Source: DATDCV01 sp036524155
GTDB lineage: Bacteria > Verrucomicrobiota > Verrucomicrobiia > Limisphaerales > UBA8199
NCBI GenBank assembly: GCA_036524155.1
Contig: DATDCV010000113.1
Span: forward strand, 1-16,466
Direction of reading: 5' to 3'
Length of the DNA: 16,466 bases
The notes beneath the pieces were generated by a model. That model did no database searches, was not told where the DNA came from, and saw only the letters and a list, made by a program, of their open reading frames with translations. Positions 1 through 8,345 of this stretch are shown in pieces (within the stretch, counting starts at the first letter, position 1; every line of letters begins with the position of its first letter). The position numbers and the translations under genes were made by a program.

Positions 1-1
1 C

Positions 2-1462
2 CTGCTTTACAGTGAGCACACTTGGGGCGCCCACAACAGCATCAGCCAACCGGACATCCCGTTTGTCCGGGACCAGTGGAAGGTGAAACAGGCCTTCGCG
101 CTCGACGCGGACAAGCAATCGCGCGACCTGCTGCAAAAAGCGCTCGAGAATGCTCGCGGAGCGGACGCGCGCCTCGGAGCCATCGAAGTCTTCAACACCG
201 CATCCTGGAACCGAACGGACCTCGTCACTCTGACCGGCGACCTCGCCAAACCGGGTGACAGCGTTCTCGACGAGAAAGAACGACGTGTGCCTTCCCAGCG
301 TCTGTCGAGTGGCGAGCTGGTTTTTCTCGCCCGGGACATCCCGCCGTTTTCCGCCAGGCGTTTCCGCGTCGCGGCCGGGACAACCGAGAACAACGGAAGG
401 CTCCGGGTCGATCCCTACGGCGTGGAGTCCCGCGATTTTGTGCTCTGGATCGACCGCCAAACAGGCGCTATCAAAAGCCTGTTCAGCCGCCGGCTTAAAC
501 GCGAATTGGCAGACCAGAACGGGGCAACCGCGCTCAACGACTATTTCTATTTGCCCGGCTCCGACCTGAAAGAGCTCAAGCGAAACGCCTCGCCGCGCAT
601 CACCGTAAAGGAACGGGGGCCTTTGGTGGTCTCGCTGCTGATCGAGTCTGACGCGCCCGGCTGCAAAAAGCTGACGAGGGAAGTGCGGTTGATCGAAGGG
701 CTGGATCGTGTCGAGATCATCAACACCGTTGACAAACTTCCGGTCCGCACGAAAGAGGGAGTCCATTTCGGCTTTGGCTTTGACGTGCCGGGCGGGATGC
801 CGCGTTTTGATGTCGGGCTGGCGGCGGTGCGGCCCGAGCTGGACCAAATACCGGCGTCGTGCAAAAACTGGTTCAGCGTCCAGCGCTGGGTGGACATCTC
901 GAACGACAAATTCGGCGTGACCTGGTCGCCTATCGATGCGCCGCTGGTGGAACTCGGAGCGATCACCGCCAACCTGGTTGGTTCTCAGACCGATTGGCGT
1001 GTTTGGGTGCAGCATCTGCGGCCCTCCGCTACCCTTTACTCGTGGGTGATGAACAACCACTGGCACACCAATTATCGGGCCGATCAGGAAGGGCCGACGG
1101 TATTCAGGTTTGCGATCCGCGCCCACCGCGAGTTCGAAGCGGAAGAGGCTGCGAAGTTCGGCGTCGATTGCTCGCAACCGTTAATCGCCACGGTTGCCTC
1201 CAGCGGCAAACTGGCGGCCTCGCGGTTGCGTCTCTCGTCTGACAAAGTCGTTGTGGCAGCCTGCAAACCCAGCGACGACGGCAAAGGCCAAATCGTCAGG
1301 CTCTTCGGAGCGTCAGGAAAGGTTCAAAAAGTCAAACTCGCGTGGTCGGACCCTGTTCCGCGGAGGGTGTGGATTAGCGACACGAGCGAGGCTCCGAAGC
1401 AGGCGATCGGCAATACGATTGAGGTGCCGGGCTGGGGCCTCGTAACATTGCGGGCGGAGTAA
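2..1462 (+). CDS. GH38 alpha-mannosidase-like glycosidase, C-terminal part (5' end outside window)
   Basis: The reading frame is open from base 2, so the gene begins left of the window; 486 residues are visible. The visible protein starts with LLYSEHTWGAHNS, a motif typical of the end of the GH38 catalytic region. It continues with VFNTASWNRTDLVTL and then the large beta-sandwich C-terminal region, including SWVMNNHWHTNYRADQEG (about nt 1040-1095), which I know from bacterial GH38 proteins. GH38 enzymes hydrolyse alpha-mannosidic bonds with retention and use a metal ion. The nucleophile Asp and most metal ligands would lie upstream and cannot be checked. A GTG at 83 is internal, not the start, because conserved sequence precedes it. 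The gene converges on the LeuC-like gene across a 99-bp spacer. Family assignment is fairly sure; substrate and secretion are unknown. Confidence 0.85.
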   Translation: MLYSEHTWGAHNSISQPDIPFVRDQWKVKQAFALDADKQSRDLLQKALENARGADARLGAIEVFNTASWNRTDLVTLTGDLAKPGDSVLDEKERRVPSQRLSSGELVFLARDIPPFSARRFRVAAGTTENNGRLRVDPYGVESRDFVLWIDRQTGAIKSLFSRRLKRELADQNGATALNDYFYLPGSDLKELKRNASPRITVKERGPLVVSLLIESDAPGCKKLTREVRLIEGLDRVEIINTVDKLPVRTKEGVHFGFGFDVPGGMPRFDVGLAAVRPELDQIPASCKNWFSVQRWVDISNDKFGVTWSPIDAPLVELGAITANLVGSQTDWRVWVQHLRPSATLYSWVMNNHWHTNYRADQEGPTVFRFAIRAHREFEAEEAAKFGVDCSQPLIATVASSGKLAASRLRLSSDKVVVAACKPSDDGKGQIVRLFGASGKVQKVKLAWSDPVPRRVWISDTSEAPKQAIGNTIEVPGWGLVTLRAE

Positions 1463-1495
1463 CCACGACCGGCAAGAAGAAGGAGCCGTTCTCCT

Positions 1496-1546
1496 CCTCC
1501 TCGTCCTTTAAAGAGAGGGCGAGGACGGAAACGAGCCGACGCTCGT
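1496..1546. terminator. Candidate bidirectional hairpin terminator between convergent genes
   Basis: The 99-bp spacer between the GH38 stop and the stop of the opposing LeuC-like gene holds two inverted repeats. The first pairs TCCTCG (1498-1503) with CGAGGA (1520-1525), with imperfect CCTTT/AAAG-AGG pairing inside. The second is a perfect 6-bp stem, ACGAGC (1531-1536) with GCTCGT (1541-1546), around a 4-base loop. Neither has a clear T-tract, so an intrinsic terminator is an inference from position and symmetry. The CTCCTCCTCCTCGTCC-type sequence could instead be a dispersed intergenic repeat. Confidence 0.35.
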
Positions 1547-1561
1547 ATCCTCAACTCGAAC

Positions 1562-2932
1562 TCAGCTCGAGTATTCCCGCGGGTCGGTAATCTTTCCGGT
1601 AATCGCACTGGCCGCTACGGTCGCCGGCGAGGCAAGGAATACCTGCGAGTCCTTGTGGCCCATCCGGCCCGGAAAATTCCGGTTGGTGGCGCTGATGCAC
1701 TTCAACGGCGCGTTCATGCGGCCGAAGGTATCCACCGGGCCGCCGAGACAGGCAGCGCAGCCGGCGTTCTCGGTCATCTGTACGCCGGCGTTCACCAGGA
1801 TCTGCCATACGGTCTCATCACCCCAGCGCGCGGTCTGCAAGTCGTGGACAATCTCCGGGGTAGCCGGCACACCGAACGTATCGATGGCGACGCGCCTGCC
1901 CCGCAATACGCGGGCAAACTCCAGGAAGTCGCTCGTTTTGCCGCCCGTGCAGGAACCGATGTAGGCACGGTCAAGCTTGATATCGCCCAACTCCTTCGCC
2001 AGCTTCCTTTGACCAGGGTCGGGATGACACGCAACCGTGGGTTCCAGCTTCGAGAGATCCACGACCGATTCGTAGACAAACTTCTGCTTGCGATCGCGTT
2101 CGACGGGCTCGTAGCTGGTTTTTGTCCCGTTTAGTTTGCAGCGATAGTCAACCAGCGCCTGGGTCTTACCATCAAATTCGAAAATCCCATTCTTGCCGCC
2201 AGCCTCGATGGCCATGTTCGCGATGGTCATGCGGTCGTCCATGCTCAGGCTGGCCGCGCCCGGCCCGTCAAACTGCAAAGCACGATAGGTTGCGCCGTCA
2301 AAACCGATCTCACCGATGCAGTGCAGGATGATGTCTTTGGCCATTACTCCGGGCTGTAATTGCCCTTCGAGACGGAAATGCATGGTTTCCGGCACCTTGA
2401 GCAGCAGCTTGCCCGTACCCATAACGAAACCCGCGTCAGTATTGCCGATGCCGGTGGCGAACTCGTTGAAAGCGCCGGCCATGCAGGTGTGCGAGTCGGT
2501 CCCAAACAGGATTTCCCCGGGCCGGGTATGGCCTTTCTCCGGCAGCGCTGTGTGGCACACGCCGGCGTAGCGGGAACCATACTGGCGGTTCAACATCCCT
2601 TTGGAGGCATCAAACACCCAATGCCCATTGGGGTCGTCAATCACATCGTAAAAGTAGGTGATCCCCTGCTCTTTCACAAAGTCCCGCAGGATATCCACAT
2701 TCCGATTGGACTTGGAATCGGACGTGAAAATGTAGTGGTCGGGAATGATCACGACCTTATTGCGGTCCCAAACCTTCGCTTCCTTTCCAAACTCGCGTTT
2801 GAAGACGCCAATCGTCCCGGGCCCGCACACATCGTGCGTCATCAACACATCCGCGTTCACCCAAACATTGTCCCCGGCCTGCACTCGGGCCTTCCCCGCC
2901 GCACGCGCCAGGATTTTCTCAGTCAGTGTCAT
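1562..2932 (-). CDS. leuC: 3-isopropylmalate dehydratase large subunit / aconitase-family hydro-lyase
   Basis: The 456-residue product has the full length expected of LeuC (E. coli LeuC is 466). Landmarks are GTDSHTC (144-150), IGSCTGGKTSDF (325-336), AGCAACLGGPVDTFGRMN (390-407) and SATNRNFPGRMG (414-425). Cys328, Cys392 and Cys395 are the expected ligands of the [4Fe-4S] cluster. LeuC with LeuD isomerises 2- to 3-isopropylmalate in leucine synthesis; paralogues act on homoaconitate or other 2-hydroxy acids. The usual SCTN motif reads SCTGGK here, so the exact substrate is uncertain. No LeuD gene is adjacent: the next gene downstream is the convergent GH38. ATG at 2932 lacks an obvious Shine-Dalgarno sequence. 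It lies 42 bp after the stop of the membrane-protein gene on the same strand, so co-transcription is possible. Family certain, substrate less so. Confidence 0.88.
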   Translation of the reverse strand: MTLTEKILARAAGKARVQAGDNVWVNADVLMTHDVCGPGTIGVFKREFGKEAKVWDRNKVVIIPDHYIFTSDSKSNRNVDILRDFVKEQGITYFYDVIDDPNGHWVFDASKGMLNRQYGSRYAGVCHTALPEKGHTRPGEILFGTDSHTCMAGAFNEFATGIGNTDAGFVMGTGKLLLKVPETMHFRLEGQLQPGVMAKDIILHCIGEIGFDGATYRALQFDGPGAASLSMDDRMTIANMAIEAGGKNGIFEFDGKTQALVDYRCKLNGTKTSYEPVERDRKQKFVYESVVDLSKLEPTVACHPDPGQRKLAKELGDIKLDRAYIGSCTGGKTSDFLEFARVLRGRRVAIDTFGVPATPEIVHDLQTARWGDETVWQILVNAGVQMTENAGCAACLGGPVDTFGRMNAPLKCISATNRNFPGRMGHKDSQVFLASPATVAASAITGKITDPREYSS

Positions 2933-2974
2933 AAGACTGCAACCAACGTAGCCGCCCCGCGGATCGAGTTCAAA

Positions 2975-4705
2975 TCAATCCTGAATGAACCGATCGAACG
3001 CGCGGCCCAGGACCATGATTCCCAGGGCGGCTTCGCCTCCCAGCACGACCGTTGCGGCCACCGAAGCCAGGGGAATGGCGAGGGTCACCCCCACCACAAA
3101 CTGCGTCAGGAAGAAAACCGCCGCCCCCGCGATCGCAGCCGGCACCAAAGCAACCAGAAAAACCAGGAGCTGACCGAGCATAAATATGAGGCGTTGCCCG
3201 GTGGCCTCAATGCCGTGAGCGGCGTCTTTGCCGGCCTGCGACCACGCCGGGAAAAGCAGCGCCGCTGCGTTGGGAATCTGGAGCGTGATGAGATCCAACA
3301 CGGGCAGCATCATCGCAGCGCTGACACCGACCGCGAGGATGCCGCCACGTCCCAGTCCCGGGAGCGGAAACTGCAGCAGCAGAGTCAGCGCCAGGAGGAT
3401 CAGCAGCCATTGGATGCCCGCCATAACCGCGGCGGGTGCAAGTAACTCGCCCAAGGCAACCTGCCAGCCCGGCAGTGGATATGTTTTCAGCACGTCGCTC
3501 ACCGCGAGGTCTTGGCGAAAATCCTGCCGGAGGAACTGGGGCCCGAGCAGCAGCGACCACACGATGAACGTCGCCGCAATTATTCCAACTACCGGCGCAA
3601 GCCCCGAACGGGAAGAGGTTTGTCCGATTGAGAGCGCGACGCATACAACAAGGATTCCCAGAACGATCCAAAACCGCACCGAAAAGGCCTGGCCCGCGCT
3701 AATGAGGTTTTTCCAGAGGAACGCGATGGGCGCCGGGCCGGCGGGCCGCAGAGCAAACGGCGCCTTTTTCACCTTAAGGGACTTCCCTTGCGCCTGCCAG
3801 TTGCCGGCACGGGCCGCGGCAATCTTCTCCGCGAGCTTTTTCGAGGCTTCCACCGAAGCTTCTTCAAAGGCGACATTGCACCTCACGACCCAGAGGTAAT
3901 GAAGTCCGAGCAGAATTAGCGCCGGCGCCAGGGCAGACAGCAAAGCGGTGCCACCGACGGAGAAATAGGGGCGCACCACGATTCGAAAGGGATAGAGCAG
4001 CCACGGGAGCGGCCCTGAGCCTAGCAGCGCTTTCCCGTACTCCTTCAAATCCTCCGGACGCTTGATGAGCGCAGGGTCAAAATTCGGGAATGCCTGCCTG
4101 AACCACCATAGCAGGGCTGCCGCCACACCGGCCAGCAACACCAGGATGGCCAACCGTCGCTGCCCGTTGGTTATGCCACGATCGAGAAGCATCGTGCGGA
4201 CAAATGAGGCCCCCAGCAGGTGCAGGTTGAGCGTGGAAAGGATCAACCACCATCCGGCTGCATGAATCCACACCTTCCCCCCGAGGCGATTGCTGATCAG
4301 CACGAGGAAAAACGTGGTGAAAAGAATCGCCAACTGCGACCGCAGCAGTTTGTAGTGAATAAGTCCGCGACGGCTAATTGGTGCGGGAAACAGGAAAGCC
4401 ACTTCGGCCTCGGAAAACGCCAGGGCAGCCCGCTCGCGGGGCAGCAGCCATCCCAGCAGCACCAATAAGAAGAACACGGCTGCTCCAATACCCTGGTATA
4501 ACAGGACATCTCCCGCGTCCGCTCCGAACGGCGCTGGCCGCCGCCCCGAACCCACCCCAAAAAGATACCGAAAAAAGTAAAAGTAGAAATAAAGTCCGCC
4601 GACGATTGCGCCGAAGAGATATTTTGGCTGTTTCAGCCGTCTCAATCGCACCGTAGTGCGATTCTTTATCGTGTGATACTGAAGGTAGACGAGAGCGCTT
4701 AACAT
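2975..4705 (-). CDS. Putative ABC exporter, integral membrane subunit
   Basis: The 576-residue protein has about 12 hydrophobic segments, starting near residues 29-51 and 68-89 and spread to the C-terminus. The block FSEAEVAFLFPAPISRR (97-113), followed by HYKLLRSQ, is what I recognise from the Pfam 'putative ABC exporter' membrane family (ABC_export). That assignment rests on memory of the motif. Such proteins are thought to form the membrane part of an ABC efflux system, usually with an ATPase encoded nearby; none is present in this window. The N-terminal basic stretch (RTTVRLRRLKQPK) before the first span suggests the N-terminus is cytoplasmic. ATG at 4705 is the first plausible start and has no strong ribosome-binding site. 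The gene is divergent from the large secreted-protein gene and upstream of the LeuC-like gene. The exported substrate is unknown. Confidence 0.7.
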   Translation of the reverse strand: MLSALVYLQYHTIKNRTTVRLRRLKQPKYLFGAIVGGLYFYFYFFRYLFGVGSGRRPAPFGADAGDVLLYQGIGAAVFFLLVLLGWLLPRERAALAFSEAEVAFLFPAPISRRGLIHYKLLRSQLAILFTTFFLVLISNRLGGKVWIHAAGWWLILSTLNLHLLGASFVRTMLLDRGITNGQRRLAILVLLAGVAAALLWWFRQAFPNFDPALIKRPEDLKEYGKALLGSGPLPWLLYPFRIVVRPYFSVGGTALLSALAPALILLGLHYLWVVRCNVAFEEASVEASKKLAEKIAAARAGNWQAQGKSLKVKKAPFALRPAGPAPIAFLWKNLISAGQAFSVRFWIVLGILVVCVALSIGQTSSRSGLAPVVGIIAATFIVWSLLLGPQFLRQDFRQDLAVSDVLKTYPLPGWQVALGELLAPAAVMAGIQWLLILLALTLLLQFPLPGLGRGGILAVGVSAAMMLPVLDLITLQIPNAAALLFPAWSQAGKDAAHGIEATGQRLIFMLGQLLVFLVALVPAAIAGAAVFFLTQFVVGVTLAIPLASVAATVVLGGEAALGIMVLGRAFDRFIQD

Positions 4706-4711
4706 CGAAGG

Positions 4712-4748
4712 CGAATTGAGGCCGGAATATCTTCAATTCCGGCGCCGG
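4712..4748. promoter_or_regulatory. Overlapping inverted repeats in the leader of the exporter gene
   Basis: Just upstream of the exporter ATG (on the minus strand) lie GAATTGA (4712-4718) with TCAATTC (4733-4739) and CCGGAAT (4722-4728) with ATTCCGG (4736-4742). The right arms overlap, so the two stems exclude one another. The palindrome CCGGCGCCGG (4739-4748) follows directly. The symmetry is read directly from the sequence. A role as operator or attenuator-like leader structure is inference. Confidence 0.35.
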
Positions 4749-4937
4749 CCGGGCAACCCAGGTGAGCATTCTAGATCCATGGCTTAACTATGTAGGCGCG
4801 CGCAAGTCTTTCGACAACTAAAACCCGTGTCCCCGATCCGCCTGATCAAGGTCATATTGACCCATGGTTTTCTCGTGCTTGGCCGCAAATGAATTCAAGC
4901 ATGACTCTTGCTGTTACTGAAACGATTAAATAGGTTG

Positions 4938-7900
4938 ATGAGGCGCAAAGCTCTGATGAGCTGGCACAAACAACTGCTCCTGGTCATGGCAGCTTTCGGC
5001 CTTCCCGGCTGGTCTGCCTCCAGCCAGGCGTTCCTCAACGAGATCCTGTTTGCCCCACCGGGGCCTGATTCACCGAACCAATACATCGAGATTCGAGGAA
5101 CGCCCAACCACATCCTCCCTGCGGGCACGTATCTTCTCGCCGTTGCAGGAGACCTGGCGGCGGACCCAGGGACGATCGAGAACGTGTTCGACCTCTCCGG
5201 GCGGGCCATTGGCGGTAACGGCTTCCTCGCGTTGTTGGAGAAGACCAACAACTATTCGCCGAATCCCGCTGCATCGGCCCTCGTCAATACCGGCTCGGGC
5301 CCGGGCTTTGGCAGCGGCTCCACCAGTTCCATCGGACACCGCGGGCGCTCTGGCCGTACTGATCTGCCTCACGCGTCTGTGACCTTCTTTCTCATTCAAA
5401 CAACCAACGCTCCGGATCCGGGCGCGGATATCGACGGCAACGACGACGGCACTCCGGGTGGGCAGCTTTATCGGAGCTGGGCCATTCTGGACTCGGTCGG
5501 CGTGGTGAAGGACGCCGGAGACATTGGTTATGGCGCCATAAACTTCCGGCAGAACGGCGCCGGCATCGCCTCGGGCGTGGTCGTCCCGGTCTCATTTACA
5601 CCCACCTACCTGGGCCGGACTGGAAACACCACGAACTCAGAAGTGGGATCCTGGGTCGCCGGCGGCGGACTCGAAGGTTCAGCGCCGGATTGGCTCCTCA
5701 GCACCAATCGCACTCTCCCTTCGGAGTTTTCCGGCTTGCCTCTCAACCATATCGGGTCGCCGAATTTTGGAGCGCCGCCCTTGCCGGGCATCATTGTTCT
5801 CGAGTCAGGTCACCTGACCGAACTCCTTGAAGGGGGCGTGCCTGCCTCTTACCTCCTCGGTCTGACCACCACCCCTGCCGGCCCGGTGACGGTCCGTATC
5901 AGCGTCGAGGGACAAATCCAGGTCAGCGCCAACGCCGGTGCCACTTTTTCAAATTCCTGCGCCGTTGTTCTTACCAACGATGCCCTGCACGAAATAATAG
6001 CCCGTGCCCCGTTGGACAACGTGATCGATGCTTTTCCTCGGCTGGCGACGATTGGCCACAGCGTCCTCGCCACGGCTGATCCCATGCAGTATCCACTCGC
6101 CATGCTCGGACCAGAACTCCGGGTCAACATTTTCGAATCGGAATCGGTCCTCCTTAACGAGCTCAAGGTCAATCCCCCGGGCACGAACGATGCCCCTTGC
6201 GAGTTTATCGAACTCAAAGGACCGGCTGATGCGCTTCTCACCAACGTTTACCTGCTCGTGGTCGATGGAGACAGGGCTCGGAATCCGGGCGAGGTCAGGC
6301 TGGCGGTAAACCTGACCGGCTACCCGCTCGGCCGCAGCGGGTTGCTGGTGATCACGCCTCCTGACAGCCCCTACGTTATTCCAACCAATACCACCACTCT
6401 TGCCGACCCGCGGCTCAGTGTGGCCGGGGGCGCGATAAAAAACAGTGCCGGCTCCGCCCTGCTGGTCAGCAGTCCTTTGCCCATCAGCGAATGGATGGAC
6501 CTCGATGCGGGAAACAACGGCATCCTTGAGGGTCTGCCACCAGGGGCTCTTGTTCTGGATGCGGTGGGTTGGACCGATGGCGCGAGCCACGACCTCATCT
6601 ATGGGGGCGCCATACTCGACGGCGCGGGGAAACCGCCTGATGCAATGGGCCGCTTCCCCACTGATACCACCCCTCGCACGGCCGACGCCTGGTACTTCGG
6701 CGAACTCGCTGGCTCCGAATGTTCGTCGCTGGTGTTCGACAGCACTTTGCTCAGCAGCAATTTCCTCGGCGGTACGGTTCTTTCACCAGGCGCAGCGAAC
6801 AACCTGTCCGTGCAAATCAACTCGCCGGGCCCGCTCTCGGGCGTCATCGGCGACCCGAGCAACCCCGGTGTGATGCTCCATGTATCGGCTGATGGGGCCG
6901 GGCCGGGAGATATAGTTGTCACCGCCTCGAGCAGCAATCCGAGCGTCGTGCCTGATCGTAATCTGGTTGTCGTGATCGGGGTTGATGGAGAACCTACGCT
7001 CTACGTGAGCCCGGTCGGGATAGGCTATGCCTCAATCACCGTCTCGGCGACCTCCACCAATGGCACCGGCCGGATCGCGTTCCCCTACGCCGCCTCAGCT
7101 ATGGGACGGCCCAGTGGCAGGTGGCACACAGGGACCAGCGACGGGTCCACCGCCATTGCTCTCGACGCCGACTACATGCTCGTCGGGGACAACGAGAACA
7201 ATATCCTCCGCCTCTATGACCGGAATCGGTCTGGTGCACCAATCCGAGAATTTGACTTCCAGAGCGACCTGGGCCTTACGCCTGAAGAACACGGCGAAGT
7301 CAACATCGAAGCCTCGACGCGTCAGGGAAACCGACTTTACTTCATCGGCGCGCATTCTAACGCCAATTCCGCCCAGAGCCGCACCAACCGCAACCGGCTC
7401 TTCGCGGCTGATCTTTCCGGCACCGGCACTAACACCGTGCTGACATTCGTCGGCCGCTACGATTACCTCAAAACCGACTTAATCCAGTGGGACAGCACCA
7501 ACGATCACGGGAAGGGCACAAATTACTACGGCTTCGCCGCCTCCGCGGCGGACAATGTCAATCCGAAAGCGCCCGACGGCTTCAATATCGAGGGTCTTTC
7601 CATGGCGCCGGACAGCACGAACACCGCTTGGATCGGGTTCCGCGCGCCGATCGTCCCGGCGACAAACCGGACCTATGCCTTGATTGTGCCGGTGCTCAAT
7701 TTTGCCGAACTCGCCGCCGGCGGATATCCGGCCGGCTCAGCCGTCTTCGGCGATCCCATCGAACTGGACCTTTATGGGCGCGGCTTCCGCAGCTTCGAGG
7801 GCACGACCAACGGCTATCTCATTTGCGGCGGTTCGCCCGGCGACACGGGAACCTATCCCAACGATTTCAGGCTCTACACGTGGACCGGCAACCCAGCGGA

Positions 7901-8345
7901 CCAACCCCAGCAACGCACCACGGACCTCTCAGGCACTCAGCCCGAAGGCATCGCCGAATTGCCGCCTACCCCCTGGACCACAAATACGCAAGTCCAACTC
8001 ATTTCGGATAATGGGACAATGGTGCTGTACAATGATGGGATTCAAAACAAGCATCTGCCCATCGCCGCTTTTAAGAAATTCCGCAGTGACTGGGTTACGC
8101 TGGGTCCCGCCGTAAAACCCGTGCCCGTCATCATCTACGCCGCCAGCACGTCACATAGCGTGAGCATCACCTGGCGCGCGCTCCAAGGGGAAGCCTACAG
8201 GGTGCAGTTCACGTCACGTCCGAGCGAACCCGCCTGGAGTGATGCCTCGGGCGACATCGTTGCGACCGGTCCCTACGCCACCGCCGTCCTTCCACGCCCG
8301 GTGCAAGCTGAGGCGTTCTACCGTGTGCAGTTGCTCAACCCTTAG
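4938..8345 (+). CDS. Secreted multidomain protein: two lamin-tail-like domains, Ig-like segment, DUF3616 and C-terminal FYRV module
   Basis: From ATG 4938 the product has 1135 residues. An N-terminal signal peptide (RRK, then hydrophobic LLLVMAAFGLPGW, likely cut after SASSQA at residue 31) sends it out of the cytoplasm. Two related lamin-tail-like domains follow: one begins FLNEILFAPPGPDSPNQYIE (from 32), the other LLNELKVNPPGTNDAPCEFI (from about 404). Residues about 620-715 look like a bacterial Ig-like domain. Residues about 725-1040 match DUF3616, with SDGSTAIALDADYMLVGDNE, GFNIEGLSM and FIGAHS. The end (about 1058-1135: ITWRALQGEAYRVQF ... FYRVQLLNP) is a C-terminal module frequent in verrucomicrobial secreted proteins. 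No catalytic residues are recognised; a surface or adhesive role is a guess. In-frame TTG 4908 and ATG 4956 are alternative starts, and no candidate has an ideal ribosome-binding site. The stop overlaps that of the convergent small gene. Confidence 0.85.
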   Translation: MRRKALMSWHKQLLLVMAAFGLPGWSASSQAFLNEILFAPPGPDSPNQYIEIRGTPNHILPAGTYLLAVAGDLAADPGTIENVFDLSGRAIGGNGFLALLEKTNNYSPNPAASALVNTGSGPGFGSGSTSSIGHRGRSGRTDLPHASVTFFLIQTTNAPDPGADIDGNDDGTPGGQLYRSWAILDSVGVVKDAGDIGYGAINFRQNGAGIASGVVVPVSFTPTYLGRTGNTTNSEVGSWVAGGGLEGSAPDWLLSTNRTLPSEFSGLPLNHIGSPNFGAPPLPGIIVLESGHLTELLEGGVPASYLLGLTTTPAGPVTVRISVEGQIQVSANAGATFSNSCAVVLTNDALHEIIARAPLDNVIDAFPRLATIGHSVLATADPMQYPLAMLGPELRVNIFESESVLLNELKVNPPGTNDAPCEFIELKGPADALLTNVYLLVVDGDRARNPGEVRLAVNLTGYPLGRSGLLVITPPDSPYVIPTNTTTLADPRLSVAGGAIKNSAGSALLVSSPLPISEWMDLDAGNNGILEGLPPGALVLDAVGWTDGASHDLIYGGAILDGAGKPPDAMGRFPTDTTPRTADAWYFGELAGSECSSLVFDSTLLSSNFLGGTVLSPGAANNLSVQINSPGPLSGVIGDPSNPGVMLHVSADGAGPGDIVVTASSSNPSVVPDRNLVVVIGVDGEPTLYVSPVGIGYASITVSATSTNGTGRIAFPYAASAMGRPSGRWHTGTSDGSTAIALDADYMLVGDNENNILRLYDRNRSGAPIREFDFQSDLGLTPEEHGEVNIEASTRQGNRLYFIGAHSNANSAQSRTNRNRLFAADLSGTGTNTVLTFVGRYDYLKTDLIQWDSTNDHGKGTNYYGFAASAADNVNPKAPDGFNIEGLSMAPDSTNTAWIGFRAPIVPATNRTYALIVPVLNFAELAAGGYPAGSAVFGDPIELDLYGRGFRSFEGTTNGYLICGGSPGDTGTYPNDFRLYTWTGNPADQPQQRTTDLSGTQPEGIAELPPTPWTTNTQVQLISDNGTMVLYNDGIQNKHLPIAAFKKFRSDWVTLGPAVKPVPVIIYAASTSHSVSITWRALQGEAYRVQFTSRPSEPAWSDASGDIVATGPYATAVLPRPVQAEAFYRVQLLNP

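Noticed and set aside
2360..3445. Plus-strand open frame (361 aa) across the leuC-like and exporter genes
   Set aside because: It spans the antisense of two well-supported genes and their spacer, with no recognisable domains.
4857..4885. TTGACC at 4857 as a -35 box for the large secreted gene
   Set aside because: No acceptable -10 box is found 16-18 nt downstream.
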